A DNA stretch of 64,000 nt from the NCBI RefSeq assembly GCF_026162365.1, contig NZ_JAOANW010000002.1:398883-462882 (forward strand), written 5' to 3'. A program made the translations under genes and the position numbers. The notes beneath the pieces are model-generated. The model searched no databases. It was not told the DNA's origin and saw only the letters and a program-made list of their open reading frames with translations. This DNA comes from Nitratireductor luteus (GTDB lineage Bacteria; Pseudomonadota; Alphaproteobacteria; Rhizobiales; Rhizobiaceae). Shown in pieces: positions 24,698 to 34,559 of the stretch. The stretch's first letter is position 1, and each line of letters begins with the position of its first letter.

Positions 24698-26530
24698 ATG
24701 GCACAGGCAACACAGAAGAAGGCGGCCAACGCCTATACCTATGTCGATCATAAATTCGATGTCGTGGTCGTCGGCGCGGGCGGCGCCGGGCTTCGCGCCA
24801 CGCTCGGCATGGCCGAGCAGGGGCTGAAGACGGCCTGCATCACCAAGGTTTTCCCGACGCGCTCGCACACGGTGGCGGCCCAGGGCGGCATCGCCGCCTC
24901 GCTGCAGAACATGGGACCCGATCACTGGCAGTGGCACCTTTACGACACGGTGAAGGGATCCGACTGGCTCGGCGACGTCGATGCCATGGAATATCTGGCG
25001 CGCGAGGCGCCGGCCGCCGTCTATGAGCTCGAGCATTATGGCGTGCCCTTCTCGCGCACCGAGGAAGGCAAGATCTACCAGCGTCCCTTCGGCGGCCATA
25101 TGCAGAATTTCGGCGACGGCCCGCCCGTGCAGCGCACCTGTGCGGCGGCAGACCGCACCGGCCATGCCATCCTGCACACGCTTTACGGCCAGTCGGTGAA
25201 GCATCACGCCCAGTTCTTCGTCGAGTATTTCGCCCTCGACCTGATCATGACCGACGGGGTGTGCACAGGCGTGGTCGCCTGGAACCTCGAGGACGGCACG
25301 ATCCACCGTTTCGCGGCGAAGATGGTGGTGCTGGCCACCGGCGGCTACGGCCGGGCCTATTTCTCCTGCACCTCCGCCCACACCTGCACGGGCGACGGCA
25401 ACGGCATGATCGCGCGGGCCGGCCTGCCGCTTCAGGACATGGAATTCGTGCAGTTCCATCCGACCGGCATCTACGGCGCCGGCTGCCTCATCACCGAGGG
25501 CGTGCGCGGCGAGGGCGGCTATCTGGTCAACTCGGAAGGCGAGCGCTTCATGGAGCGCTATGCGCCCTCGGCCAAGGATCTTGCCTCGCGCGACGTGGTC
25601 TCGCGCTGCATGACCGTCGAAATCCGCGAGGGGCGCGGCGTCGGCAAGAACAAGGACCATATCTACCTGCATCTCGACCATCTCGACCCCGCCGTGATCC
25701 ACGAGCGGCTGCCGGGCATCGCCGAATCGGCGCGCATCTTCGCCGGCGTCGACGTGACGCGCGAGCCGATCCCGGTGCTGCCGACGGTGCACTACAATAT
25801 GGGCGGCATTCCCACCAATTACTGGGGCGAGGTGCTGAACCCGACCAGGGATAATCCGGACGCCGTGGCGCCCGGCCTGATGGCGGTGGGGGAGGCAGCC
25901 TGCGCCTCCGTGCACGGGGCCAACCGCCTCGGCTCGAACTCGCTGATCGACCTCGTGGTGTTCGGCCGCGCCGCCGCCATCCGCGCCGGGCAGACGGTCG
26001 ACCGCGAGGCCTCTATCCCGGCCATCGATGAAGGTGCGTGCGAGAAGATCATGGACCGCTTCGACCGGCTGCGCCACGCCAACGGCTCCAAGCCCACCGC
26101 GGCGATCCGCGAGACCATGCAGCGCGCCATGCAGGAAGACGCAGCGGTCTTCCGCACGCAGGAAACCCTGGAGCAGGGCTGCAGGCGCATTTCGGCGGTC
26201 TGGGACGAGCTGCCGGACGTCAAGGTCTCTGACCGTTCGATGATCTGGAACTCCGACCTGATGGAAACGCTGGAGCTGGAGAACCTGATGGCCAACGCCA
26301 TCACCACGGTCTACGCCGCCGAGGCGCGCAAGGAGAGCCGCGGCGCGCATGCGCGCGAGGATTTCTCCGAGCGCGACGACAAGAACTGGCGCCATCACAC
26401 GCTGTCCTGGGTGGACGAGGCGGGCAAGGTCACGCTGGACTACCGGCCGGTGCACACGGAGCCCCTGCTCAAGGAAGAGAATGGCGGCATAGAACTGGCC
26501 AAGATCGCGCCCAAGGCGCGGGTCTATTGA
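24698..26530 (+). CDS. sdhA: Succinate dehydrogenase flavoprotein subunit
   Basis: Catalytic FAD subunit oxidising succinate to fumarate on the cytosolic face of the inner membrane. 610 residues. Landmarks: the Rossmann loop [15 protein letters not shown], the covalent-FAD His in [17 protein letters not shown], the active-site segment [27 protein letters not shown], the catalytic Arg region, and [20 protein letters not shown] near 410. The C-terminal helical domain ends [10 protein letters not shown]. Its assembly factor SdhAF4 is encoded far away at 54040. Confidence 0.98.
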   Translation: MAQATQKKAANAYTYVDHKFDVVVVGAGGAGLRATLGMAEQGLKTACITKVFPTRSHTVAAQGGIAASLQNMGPDHWQWHLYDTVKGSDWLGDVDAMEYLAREAPAAVYELEHYGVPFSRTEEGKIYQRPFGGHMQNFGDGPPVQRTCAAADRTGHAILHTLYGQSVKHHAQFFVEYFALDLIMTDGVCTGVVAWNLEDGTIHRFAAKMVVLATGGYGRAYFSCTSAHTCTGDGNGMIARAGLPLQDMEFVQFHPTGIYGAGCLITEGVRGEGGYLVNSEGERFMERYAPSAKDLASRDVVSRCMTVEIREGRGVGKNKDHIYLHLDHLDPAVIHERLPGIAESARIFAGVDVTREPIPVLPTVHYNMGGIPTNYWGEVLNPTRDNPDAVAPGLMAVGEAACASVHGANRLGSNSLIDLVVFGRAAAIRAGQTVDREASIPAIDEGACEKIMDRFDRLRHANGSKPTAAIRETMQRAMQEDAAVFRTQETLEQGCRRISAVWDELPDVKVSDRSMIWNSDLMETLELENLMANAITTVYAAEARKESRGAHAREDFSERDDKNWRHHTLSWVDEAGKVTLDYRPVHTEPLLKEENGGIELAKIAPKARVY

Positions 26531-26542
26531 GGCGAGGACATC

Positions 26543-27322
26543 ATGGTTGAAATCACCCTTCCCAAGAACTCGAAGGTCCATCAGGGCAAGGTCTGGCCGA
26601 AGCCCGAGGGCGCGACCAATCTTCGCGAGTACAAGGTCTATCGCTGGTCGCCGGACGATGGCGATAATCCGCGCGTCGACACTTATTACGTCGACATGGA
26701 CGATTGCGGCCCGATGGTGCTCGATGGGCTCATCTGGATCAAGAACAAGATCGACCCGACGCTGACCTTCCGCCGCTCTTGCCGCGAAGGCATTTGCGGG
26801 TCATGCGCGATGAATATCGACGGCACCAATACGCTGGCCTGCACCAAGGGCGCGGACGAGATCAGCGCGGCGGTGAAGATTTACCCGCTGCCGCATATGC
26901 CGGTGGTCAAGGACCTGGTGCCCGACCTTTCCATTCCCTATGCGCAGCTTTCCTCCATTGAGCCGTGGCTGCAGACAGTGACGCCGGAGCCGGCCAAGGA
27001 GTGGCAGCAAAGCCACGAGGACCGGGCCAAGCTCGACGGCCTTTACGAATGCATCCTGTGCTTCTGCTGCCAGACTTCGTGTCCCAGCTATTGGTGGAAC
27101 GGCGAGCGTTATCTGGGGCCGGCGGTGTTGCTGCAGGCCTATCGCTGGCTGATCGACAGCCGCGACGAGAAGACCGGCGAAAGGCTCGACAATCTGGAAG
27201 ATCCGTTCCGGCTCTATCGCTGCCACACGATCATGAACTGCACCCAGGCCTGCCCCAAGGGCCTTAACCCCGCCAAGGCGATCGCCAATATCAAGAAGAT
27301 GATGGTGGAGCGGCGGGTGTGA
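26543..27322 (+). CDS. sdhB: Succinate dehydrogenase iron-sulfur subunit
   Basis: Carries electrons from FAD to ubiquinone through three clusters. The N-terminal ferredoxin-like domain has the [2Fe-2S] motif CREGICGSC followed by a distant Cys in NTLACTKG. The C-terminal domain has [12 protein letters not shown] and [15 protein letters not shown] for the [4Fe-4S] and [3Fe-4S] clusters. 259 residues, family norm. A strong hairpin follows its stop, ending the operon. Confidence 0.98.
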   Translation: MVEITLPKNSKVHQGKVWPKPEGATNLREYKVYRWSPDDGDNPRVDTYYVDMDDCGPMVLDGLIWIKNKIDPTLTFRRSCREGICGSCAMNIDGTNTLACTKGADEISAAVKIYPLPHMPVVKDLVPDLSIPYAQLSSIEPWLQTVTPEPAKEWQQSHEDRAKLDGLYECILCFCCQTSCPSYWWNGERYLGPAVLLQAYRWLIDSRDEKTGERLDNLEDPFRLYRCHTIMNCTQACPKGLNPAKAIANIKKMMVERRV

Positions 27323-27339
27323 GCCGACCCGCTCACGCC

Positions 27340-27370
27340 CAATCCGCTCACGCAAGCGTGTAGCGGATTG
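27340..27370 (+). terminator. Hairpin terminator after sdhB
   Basis: CAATCCGCT pairs with AGCGGATTG, with an inner CACGC/GCGTG stem and one bulged T. ATTTGAT follows rather than a long T-run. It probably ends sdhCDAB. Confidence 0.6.
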
Positions 27371-27425
27371 ATTTGATCCGGCTGGCGGGTGCGATAGGTC
27401 TTTCCTGGAAAACAGGAGCGATCCC

Positions 27426-28070
27426 ATGAAACGTCACATCATCGCAGCGCTGGCGCTTGCCGTCGCCGCATTCGGAACGGGCACCACGGGCGCGGCGGCC
27501 GCGACCCGGACCGCCCTCTTCGCCGGTGGCTGTTTCTGGTGCGTGGAAGCCGATTTCGACAAGGTGACCGGTGTGATCTCGACCGTGTCGGGTTATGCGG
27601 GAGGGCGCACGGCCAATCCCACCTACCGCAACTATGCTTCCGGCGGTCATCGTGAGGTGGTGAAGATCGACTATGACGACAGTCGCGTGAGCTACGAGCG
27701 GCTTCTGGAGATATTCTTCCGTTCCGTCGATCCCACCGATGCCGGCGGGCAATTCTGCGACCGGGGCAAAAGCTATTCGACCGCTGTCTATGCGCTGGAC
27801 GCTGCGCAGAAAAAAGCGGCGGAGGCGGCGAAACAGGAGGCGGCCAAGGAGCTCGGACAGCCCGTCGTCACGCCCATCCTGCCCGCGGCCAAATTCTGGG
27901 CCGCCGAGGACTACCACCAGAACTACTACCGCAGCAACGACCGCATCCTGACCCGCTTCGGCTATATCACCAAGGCCAAGGCCTATAAAGGCTATCGCGA
28001 AGGCTGCGGCCGCGATGCGCGGATCAGGCAGTTGTGGGGCGAGGCGGCTTTCACGGGCATCTACAAGTAG
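27426..28070 (+). CDS. msrA: Exported peptide-methionine (S)-S-oxide reductase
   Basis: Reduces S-form methionine sulfoxide in damaged proteins. 214 residues: a Sec signal peptide (residues 1-26, ALALAVAAFGTGTTGAAAA) and then a full MsrA domain with the active-site GGCFWC (Cys36 nucleophile), the GYAGGRTANPTYRNYASGGHREVV substrate block, DPTDAGGQFCDRGKSYSTAVY and EDYHQNYY. A Cys near the C-terminus (YREGCG) can act as resolving residue. The signal peptide places it in the periplasm. No MsrB lies alongside. It follows the sdh terminator and probably has its own promoter. Confidence 0.93.
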   Translation: MKRHIIAALALAVAAFGTGTTGAAAATRTALFAGGCFWCVEADFDKVTGVISTVSGYAGGRTANPTYRNYASGGHREVVKIDYDDSRVSYERLLEIFFRSVDPTDAGGQFCDRGKSYSTAVYALDAAQKKAAEAAKQEAAKELGQPVVTPILPAAKFWAAEDYHQNYYRSNDRILTRFGYITKAKAYKGYREGCGRDARIRQLWGEAAFTGIYK

Positions 28071-28146
28071 GGTGCTGGGATTCCATCTTCGCCTCCGAGC
28101 TCGTTTGCCGATGCGGCTTGGGGGAGCGTGCGGCGCCCCAGCTTCG

Positions 28147-28178
28147 TCATCCCGGAAGCCGGAGGGCTATCCGGGACC
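28147..28178. repeat. GC-rich hairpin of the TCATCCCGG repeat type
   Basis: TCCCGGA...TCCGGGA within the 260-base gap between convergent msrA and the leucine dehydrogenase gene. Similar TCATCCCGG sequence recurs at 47981-48014. No gene is seen in the rest of the gap. Confidence 0.4.
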
Positions 28179-28330
28179 CTATTGGAAAATCATAGAGCCC
28201 GACCGACCCCTCGTTCCGGCGCAATCCAGCGCCAGCCGCACCTTCTACGGGGACCGACCGCAGGGGGAACCGGGTAGCTTGGCCCGCCAAACGCATCAAG
28301 AGCTTCCTCAGAGTTGACGAGTTGGAGGCA

Positions 28331-29455
28331 TCAGCCCTGCCGTGCCGCGGCGATCCGTTCATGGACGATCTCCGCCGCCACGTCGTTGGTCGGGCGATTC
28401 TGCGCCTCTGCACGCTGGAAGATGTCGGTGAGCGTGGTGGGGATCTTCTCCACCTTCTTCATGGCGGCCGCGCGATCGTAGCCGCCGGGAGCGAGTTCGG
28501 CGCCGACATTGATCAGGCCGCCGGCATTGATCACGTAGTCGGGCGCATAAAGGATGCCGCGCTCGAGGAGCAGCCGGGCATCCTCGTGATGGGCAAGCTG
28601 GTTGTTGGCCGAGCCCGCAACGATCTCGACATCGAGCGCGGGGATCGTTTCGCCGGATATGACGCCGCCCAGCGCGCAGGGCGCGAGTATATCGGCCTTG
28701 GCCGAGAGGATTTCGTCAGGGCCGACCGCGGTGGCGCCAAACACGGCCTTGGCCTTGTCCATTACCGCAGCGTTGATATCCGTCACGGTGAGCAGCGCGC
28801 CCTCGTGGTGAAGCTCCTCGCACAGCGCCCAGCCGACCGAGCCCAGGCCCTGCACGGCGACACGCACGCCGGCGAGCGTATTCGTGCCCCGGCGATGGGC
28901 CAGCGCTGCCTTGAGGCCGAGAAAGCAGCCATGGGCGGTGACCGGTGAGGGATTGCCGCTGCCGCCTTTGGTGGTGCCTGTGACGTTGGGCGTGCGCTCG
29001 CGCAGGAAATCCGCGTCGGCAACGGTCAGCCCCACATCCTCGCCCGTGTAGAACTGGCCTTCGAGCGCGGCCAGCATCTCGGCATAGGCTTCCAGCAGGG
29101 CGGGGGTCTTCTGCGTTTTCGAATCGGCGATGATGACGGCCTTGCCGCCGCCGAACGGCATGTGGGCGATAGCTGATTTATAAGTCATGCCGCGCGACAG
29201 GCGCAACGCGTCGGTCAGCGCGGCCTCGAACGTTTCGTGAGGCCAGACGCGGGTGCCGCCGAGCGCCGGCCCCAGCACCGTGTTGTGAATGGACACGATG
29301 GCCTGCAGGCCACGTTCGTCGTCGCGGCCGAGCCAAACCCGCTCATGGTCGTCATAGGCCTGCCGCCGGGCGGCATCGGGCGTTATGTCGGTGATCTCCA
29401 ATGTCGATCCGGCGGTCTGCTTCTTCAGCGTCCCCGGTTCTCGAACATGCAGCAT
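28331..29455 (-). CDS. Leucine dehydrogenase (Glu/Leu/Phe/Val dehydrogenase family)
   Basis: NAD-dependent oxidative deaminase of branched-chain amino acids. 374 residues. The substrate domain has GGTRVW, the lysines in GMTYKSAIAHMPFGGGKAV (Lys93 and Lys105) and GEDVGLTVADADFL. The NAD domain has VAVQGLGSVGWAL (GLGSVG at 203-208) and a later Asp in TVTDINA, fitting NAD over NADP. The C-terminus carries GSANNQLAHHEDARLL and PDYVINAGGLINV. It could feed branched-chain breakdown or work as a phenylalanine or valine dehydrogenase; leucine is the usual assignment for this length. It is monocistronic or downstream of osmC. Confidence 0.88.
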   Translation of the reverse strand: MLHVREPGTLKKQTAGSTLEITDITPDAARRQAYDDHERVWLGRDDERGLQAIVSIHNTVLGPALGGTRVWPHETFEAALTDALRLSRGMTYKSAIAHMPFGGGKAVIIADSKTQKTPALLEAYAEMLAALEGQFYTGEDVGLTVADADFLRERTPNVTGTTKGGSGNPSPVTAHGCFLGLKAALAHRRGTNTLAGVRVAVQGLGSVGWALCEELHHEGALLTVTDINAAVMDKAKAVFGATAVGPDEILSAKADILAPCALGGVISGETIPALDVEIVAGSANNQLAHHEDARLLLERGILYAPDYVINAGGLINVGAELAPGGYDRAAAMKKVEKIPTTLTDIFQRAEAQNRPTNDVAAEIVHERIAAARQG

Positions 29456-29568
29456 GGCATTCCTCCCGGAATTTTCCTGCGAACTGGCGGGGGTACCATC
29501 CCTTTCCAGATCGTTCCATCTGCATATGAATGTAGGGCGCGGAGCGGATTTTTGGTTGCGAAGTAGGG

Positions 29569-29603
29569 CTGCCCCGCGACTTTCCGTTACGTTCGCGGGG
29601 CAG
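29569..29603. terminator. Hairpin between osmC and the leucine dehydrogenase gene
   Basis: CTGCCCCGCGA pairs perfectly with TCGCGGGGCAG around a 13-base loop. There is no T-run on either side. It may end osmC transcription or be a leader structure of the next gene. Confidence 0.4.
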
Positions 29604-29635
29604 AAAGCGTCATAAATGGACTTGGACCCGAAAGT

Positions 29636-30073
29636 TCAGGCGTAACGGGCGTCGAGTTTAATGTCGATGGCCGCCAGCGCCTTGGAGACGGGACATGTCT
29701 CCTTGGCCTTGGCGGCGATCTTCTTGAATTCTTCCTCTTCGAGCCCGGGCACCTTGCCGATCATGGTGAGCGTGCTGGAGCGGATTTCGAAGCCGCCGCC
29801 TTCGGCAGGCTCAAGATCGATCTCGGCCTTGGAATAGAGCGATTCGGCGGGCGTGCCGCTCTCCGCCAACATATGCGCAAGCTGCATGGCGATGCAGCCG
29901 GCATGCGCGGCGGCGATCAGCTCTTCGGGGTTAGTGCCGGCCTTGCCGGTCTCGTCCTCGAAACGAGCCTTGAAGGTCAGGGGCAGGTCGCCGATGGCCT
30001 GGCTTTGGGTGTCGACCCGGCCGGACCCTTGCGTGAGAGAACCTTTCCAGATGGCGTTCGCGTGGCGCTTCAT
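29636..30073 (-). CDS. OsmC family peroxiredoxin
   Basis: Cytosolic thiol peroxidase of the OsmC subgroup acting on organic hydroperoxides. 145 residues, the family norm. The two redox cysteines are Cys60 in AAAHAGCIAMQLAH and Cys127 in KETCPVSKAL. The conserved N-terminal block WKGSLTQGSGRV and the TNPEELIAAAHAGC loop identify OsmC rather than Ohr. It lies downstream of the UbiH-type gene (79 bases) on the same strand. No stress-regulator gene lies nearby. Confidence 0.93.
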   Translation of the reverse strand: MKRHANAIWKGSLTQGSGRVDTQSQAIGDLPLTFKARFEDETGKAGTNPEELIAAAHAGCIAMQLAHMLAESGTPAESLYSKAEIDLEPAEGGGFEIRSSTLTMIGKVPGLEEEEFKKIAAKAKETCPVSKALAAIDIKLDARYA

Positions 30074-30152
30074 TTCGTGCTCCGGTTATGTGGTTGGTGG
30101 TTTCGGCTCGGCCGCGGCACGGGAGCCGCGGCCCGTGTAGCACTGCTTTTGG

Positions 30153-31436
30153 TCAGATCGCCTCGCCCTGCAGGAGGCGCGGGGCGGAACGGTCCATGCC
30201 GGCGGCCTGGCGCACGAAGAAGCTCTTCATGCCAGGCATGCGGTCGACCAGCCCCAGGCCAATGTCGCGCACGGCGCGCAGCGGCCCGAGATCGTTGGAG
30301 AAAAGCCGGTTCAGCACATCGGTGGTTACGCCCATCTGGACCGTGTCGAAGCGGCGCCAACGCTCGTAGCGCTGGAGAACGTCGATCGCACCGATATCCT
30401 CGCCCAGCCGATCGGCCTCGACCAGCACCTGTGCCAGTGCTGCGGCGTCCTTGAATCCGAGATTGAGACCCTGACCGGCGATGGGGTGAATGCCGTGGGC
30501 GGCATCACCGGCGAGCGCGAACCGCGGCTTGACGAAATCGCGGGCCAGCGTGAGGCCGAGCGGCCAGGCGCGCCGTGGCCCCTCGACGTGGATCTCGCCG
30601 AGCTTCAGGCCGAACCGCAGCTCCAGCTCCTGTTCAAAGATGAAATCGTCTTCGGCCACCAGCCTTTCGGCGTCGCCGGTGCGCTCCGTCCAGACGATCG
30701 ACGAGCGGTTGCCCATCAGCGGCAGCGTGGCGAAGGGGCCGGCGGGGAGGAAATGTTCTTCCGCGCGTCCGTTATGGGGGCGCTCATGGGCAACGGTGCA
30801 GACGATGCCGGACTGGCCGTAATCCCAATGTAACGTCTTGATACCGGCCATATCGCGCAGGCGCGAGCGCACGCCGTCGGCGGCGACGAGAAGACGCGTG
30901 CGCGCCTGCATGCCGTCGCTCAGGCGCACGGAAACGGTGGCGCCCTCGACTTCGAAGCCATCGACGCCGACGCCCTGCACGATGTCGACGCCGAGCTCTT
31001 CCGCGCGGCGGCGCAGGGCCGTGTTGAGGTCGCGGTTCATCACCATATGGGCGAACGGCTCGCCGGGCGCGGCCTCGCCGCCAAAGGTCAGGAAGACCGG
31101 GCGCACGGGATCGGAGGTGCGCGAATCGGTGATGATCATGTCGGTTATCGGCTGGGCATTGCCGGCGATTTCCTCCCAGCAGCCGAGCTGAGCGAGCATG
31201 CGCGAGGCAGCCGCCGCGATTGCCGAGGCGCGGCCATCCTTCTCCCACACGCCTTCCGGCGCGGCGTCGACGATCATGACGCGCATGCCCGGCCGCGCTT
31301 CGGCGATGGAGACGGCCAGCGCCAGGCCCACATAGCCGGCGCCCGCAATCAGGACATCGAACCGATCCGCCGATTGCGCTTCCGTATCGGTGCCGGACTT
31401 CCTTCTTGTTCTGGCGTTTGGCGTTCGTTCGCTCAT
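30153..31436 (-). CDS. UbiH/Coq6-type FAD monooxygenase (ubiquinone biosynthesis hydroxylase)
   Basis: Class A flavoprotein hydroxylase that adds a ring hydroxyl in ubiquinone synthesis. 427 residues: FAD-binding GAGYVG at 32-37 after a 25-residue polar N-terminus, the DG motif in LLVAADGVRSRLR, and the GD motif in FALAGDAAHGIHPIAGQGLNLGFKDA, which is the diagnostic UbiH/UbiF/Coq6 block. Alphaproteobacteria use UbiL or UbiM for some of these steps; which carbon this one hydroxylates is not clear from sequence. It is divergent from tesB, a common rhizobial arrangement upstream of glnK-amtB. Confidence 0.88.
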   Translation of the reverse strand: MSERTPNARTRRKSGTDTEAQSADRFDVLIAGAGYVGLALAVSIAEARPGMRVMIVDAAPEGVWEKDGRASAIAAAASRMLAQLGCWEEIAGNAQPITDMIITDSRTSDPVRPVFLTFGGEAAPGEPFAHMVMNRDLNTALRRRAEELGVDIVQGVGVDGFEVEGATVSVRLSDGMQARTRLLVAADGVRSRLRDMAGIKTLHWDYGQSGIVCTVAHERPHNGRAEEHFLPAGPFATLPLMGNRSSIVWTERTGDAERLVAEDDFIFEQELELRFGLKLGEIHVEGPRRAWPLGLTLARDFVKPRFALAGDAAHGIHPIAGQGLNLGFKDAAALAQVLVEADRLGEDIGAIDVLQRYERWRRFDTVQMGVTTDVLNRLFSNDLGPLRAVRDIGLGLVDRMPGMKSFFVRQAAGMDRSAPRLLQGEAI

Positions 31437-31530
31437 GGGTTCGCCTTTCGCGCATTGAAGCCGCCTTGACTTCGGGGCCGGCCTTCGATTTCACACTGCA
31501 TGACATTCACGCTGCCAGAGGGGACGATCT

Positions 31531-32394
31531 ATGTCGACAGCCATGCAGGAGCTACTCGACATACTTAATCTCGAGCCGCTGGAACACAACCTGTTTCGCG
31601 GTCGCAGCCCGCAGGTTGGCTGGCAGCGCGTTTTCGGCGGGCAGGTGATCGGCCAGGCGCTCGTCGCCGCCCAGCGCACCGTCGGCGCCGACCGCCATGT
31701 GCATTCGCTGCATTGCTACTTCATGCGGCCCGGTGATCCGCAAGTGCCCATCATCTACAACGTGGACCGCATTCGTGACGGCGGCAGCTTCACCACGCGC
31801 CGGGTGGTGGCGATCCAGCACGGCCATGCCATCTTTTCCCTTTCGGCCTCTTTCCAGATCGACGAGGAAGGGCTGGAGCACCAACTGCCGATGCCGATGG
31901 ATGTTCCGCCGCCTGAAAAGCTCCGGTCGCAGCGCGAATTCCTGGCCGCTTTTGGCGACAGCGTGCCGGAGAATATCCGCCGCTACTGGGAGCGCGAGAG
32001 GCCTCTCGAAATCCGGCCGGTCAATGTCGAGCACTACACGACGCGCAACAAGCTGCCGCCCTTCCAGAATGTCTGGCTGCGCACCACCGGCCCGGTGCCG
32101 CAGGACCGCGCCCTGCAGGCGGCGGTTCTCGCCTATCTGTCGGATATGACGCTGCTCGATACCTCTACATTCGCCCATGGGCGCTCGGTATTCGATCCGC
32201 AGTTGCAGATGGCCAGTCTCGACCACGCGATGTGGTTCCACCGGCCTGACCCGCTCGGTGACTGGCTGCTCTATACGCAGGACAGCCCTTCCGCCCAGGG
32301 TGCGCGCGGTTTCTCGCGTGGATCCCTTTATTCGCGCGCCGGTGTGCTTGTCGCCTCGGTGGCCCAGGAAGGGCTCGTACGGCTGCGCAAATAA
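31531..32394 (+). CDS. tesB: Acyl-CoA thioesterase II
   Basis: Double hot-dog thioesterase that hydrolyses medium- and long-chain acyl-CoA. 287 residues, the same as E. coli TesB. Conserved parts: N-terminal FRGRSPQVGWQRVFGGQVIGQALVAA, HSLHCYFMRPGDP, RDGGSFTTRRV, and the second-domain YLSDMTLLDTS with SLDHAMWFHRP and GSLYSRAGVLVASVAQEGLVR. A GGGACG-type ribosome site precedes the ATG. The glnK control region follows directly after its stop codon. Confidence 0.95.
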   Translation: MSTAMQELLDILNLEPLEHNLFRGRSPQVGWQRVFGGQVIGQALVAAQRTVGADRHVHSLHCYFMRPGDPQVPIIYNVDRIRDGGSFTTRRVVAIQHGHAIFSLSASFQIDEEGLEHQLPMPMDVPPPEKLRSQREFLAAFGDSVPENIRRYWERERPLEIRPVNVEHYTTRNKLPPFQNVWLRTTGPVPQDRALQAAVLAYLSDMTLLDTSTFAHGRSVFDPQLQMASLDHAMWFHRPDPLGDWLLYTQDSPSAQGARGFSRGSLYSRAGVLVASVAQEGLVRLRK

Positions 32395-32418
32395 TGTGCA
32401 CAATTTAAAATTTGCACA
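32395..32418 (+). promoter_or_regulatory. NtrC-like enhancer site upstream of glnK
   Basis: TGTGCA-N12-TGCACA starts right after the tesB stop codon. The arms carry the TGCAC core of NtrC half-sites, and the AT-rich centre fits. It lies about 110 bases upstream of the sigma-54 promoter, the usual enhancer distance. Confidence 0.5.
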
Positions 32419-32482
32419 ATTATTGTTCATTAACAGAATTGAAATGATTGTGATCGCGAACGACGCGCCGCAGATTCCATAG

Positions 32483-32953
<471 letters not shown>

Positions 32954-32982
32954 TGGGCATCCGGTTTTTCAGGGAGAGTAAT

Positions 32983-34323
32983 ATGAAATTTCCTAGCCTT
33001 TTCACCTCGGGCCGCGCGTCGCTCGGCGCCATCGCCCTCATGGGCTTCGCCGCCCTGCCGGCCTATGCCCAGGATGCGGCAGAGCCTGCGGCCGAGGCCG
33101 CCGCCGGCGACCCCGCCTTCATCTTCAACACGCTACTGTTCCTCATGGGCGGCTTCCTGGTCATGTGGATGGCCGCAGGCTTTGCCATGCTGGAAGCCGG
33201 CATGGTGCGCTCCAAGAACGTCTCCATGCAGCTCTTGAAGAACATCGCGCTCTATTCCATCGCCGGCCTCATGTACTGGGCGGTCGGCTACTCGCTGATG
33301 TATGTCAATGTGAACGGCTATTTCGGTACGTTCTGGCCCTATAGCTGGCCGGCCGCCGGCACGGCCAACGAGGGCGACTATGCCGTCGCCTCCGACTGGT
33401 TCTTCCAGATGGTGTTCGTGGCGACCGCCGCCTCGATCGTTTCGGGAACGCTGGCCGAGCGCATCAAGCTGTGGCCTTTCCTCGTCTTCGTCGTCGTGCT
33501 CACCGGCTTCATCTACCCGATTGCCGGTTCCTGGCAGTGGGGCGGCGGCTGGCTGTCCGAAATGGGCTTCTCCGATTTCGCCGGTTCGACGCTGGTGCAT
33601 TCGGTCGGCGGCTGGGCGGCCCTTGCCGGCGCACTCCTGCTCGGCGCGCGTACCGATAAATACGGGCCGAAGGGCCAGGTACAGCCTATCCCCGGCTCCA
33701 ACATGGCACTCGCCACGCTCGGCACCTTCATCCTGTGGCTTGGCTGGTTTGGCTTCAACGGCGCCTCGCAGCTCGCCATGGGCACCAATTCGGACGTTTC
33801 CGATGTGAGCCGCATCTTCGCCAACACAAACCTGGCTGCTGCCGGCGGCGTGATCGCGGCGCTGATCCTCACGCAGATCGTCTACAAGAAGGTCGACATC
33901 ACCTTCGTGCTCAACGGTGCCTTGGCTGGTCTCGTCTCGATCACGGCCGAGCCGCTGATGCCGAGCCCGTTCATGGCCATCGTCATCGGCGCGATTGGCG
34001 GCGTCATCGTTGTGTTCACCGTTCCGCTGCTCGACAAGCTCAAGATCGACGATGTCGTCGGCGCCATCCCGGTCCACCTGATCGCCGGCATATGGGGCAC
34101 CATCGCCGTTCCGCTGACCAATCCGGACACAAGCTTCGGCGTCCAGTTCATCGGCATCGTCGCCTATGGCGTGTTCACCTTCGTCGTCTCGCTGGTCGTG
34201 TGGATGATCATCAAGGCCGTGATTGGCCTGCGGGTCAGCGCCGAGGAAGAACTCAGCGGCCTCGATGTCGCTGAAGTCGGCGTCGAAGCCTATCCGGAGT
34301 TCATCGCCTCGCGCGTGCGCTAG
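32983..34323 (+). CDS. amtB: Ammonium transporter AmtB
   Basis: Trimeric ammonium channel. 446 residues: a signal peptide (ASLGAIALMGFAALPAYAQ) and eleven membrane helices. The conserved core is visible: MWMAAGFAMLEAGMVRSKN, the Phe-gate region, GGWAALAGALLLG, LGWFGFNGASQLA, and the pore His residues in STLVHSVGGWA and IPVHLIAGIWG. GlnK binds its cytosolic face. The start at 32983 follows GGGAGAGTAAT; an in-frame ATG at 32950 overlapping the glnK stop is less likely. A strong terminator follows. Confidence 0.96.
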   Translation: MKFPSLFTSGRASLGAIALMGFAALPAYAQDAAEPAAEAAAGDPAFIFNTLLFLMGGFLVMWMAAGFAMLEAGMVRSKNVSMQLLKNIALYSIAGLMYWAVGYSLMYVNVNGYFGTFWPYSWPAAGTANEGDYAVASDWFFQMVFVATAASIVSGTLAERIKLWPFLVFVVVLTGFIYPIAGSWQWGGGWLSEMGFSDFAGSTLVHSVGGWAALAGALLLGARTDKYGPKGQVQPIPGSNMALATLGTFILWLGWFGFNGASQLAMGTNSDVSDVSRIFANTNLAAAGGVIAALILTQIVYKKVDITFVLNGALAGLVSITAEPLMPSPFMAIVIGAIGGVIVVFTVPLLDKLKIDDVVGAIPVHLIAGIWGTIAVPLTNPDTSFGVQFIGIVAYGVFTFVVSLVVWMIIKAVIGLRVSAEEELSGLDVAEVGVEAYPEFIASRVR

Positions 34324-34401
34324 GCGCTGAAAGGGTGAACGCGGGGCCACAAGGCCCTGACTTGGAAAATCCCGTCGCAGCAACTTGACCGCTGTAAACT
34401 C

Positions 34402-34431
34402 AGGCCCGGAGCGATCCGGGCCTCTTTTTTT
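34402..34431 (+). terminator. Rho-independent terminator of glnK-amtB
   Basis: AGGCCCGGA-GCGA-TCCGGGCCT followed by C and seven T residues, 79 bases after the amtB stop. Confidence 0.93.
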
Positions 34432-34468
34432 ATCGCCGCGGTCGTTCCGCTCCACTTCCCTTGCATGG

Positions 34469-34484
34469 TTAATGCAGCCTTAAC
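34469..34484 (+). promoter_or_regulatory. Perfect CtrA box upstream of ftsK
   Basis: TTAATGCAGCCTTAAC matches TTAA-N7-TTAAC exactly. It lies 76 bases upstream of the ftsK start and just after the amtB terminator, the expected place for direct control of ftsK by the cell-cycle regulator CtrA. Confidence 0.7.
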
Positions 34485-34559
34485 CTTCGCTGCCTAGGGT
34501 GCCCGTAGGTAGGCGCGCGGGGATCGCCCGTGCGCCGTCAATGACGCACGGACGGGAAA

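Noticed and set aside
24656..26581. 641-codon minus-strand open frame
   Set aside because: Antisense to sdhA; a composition shadow.
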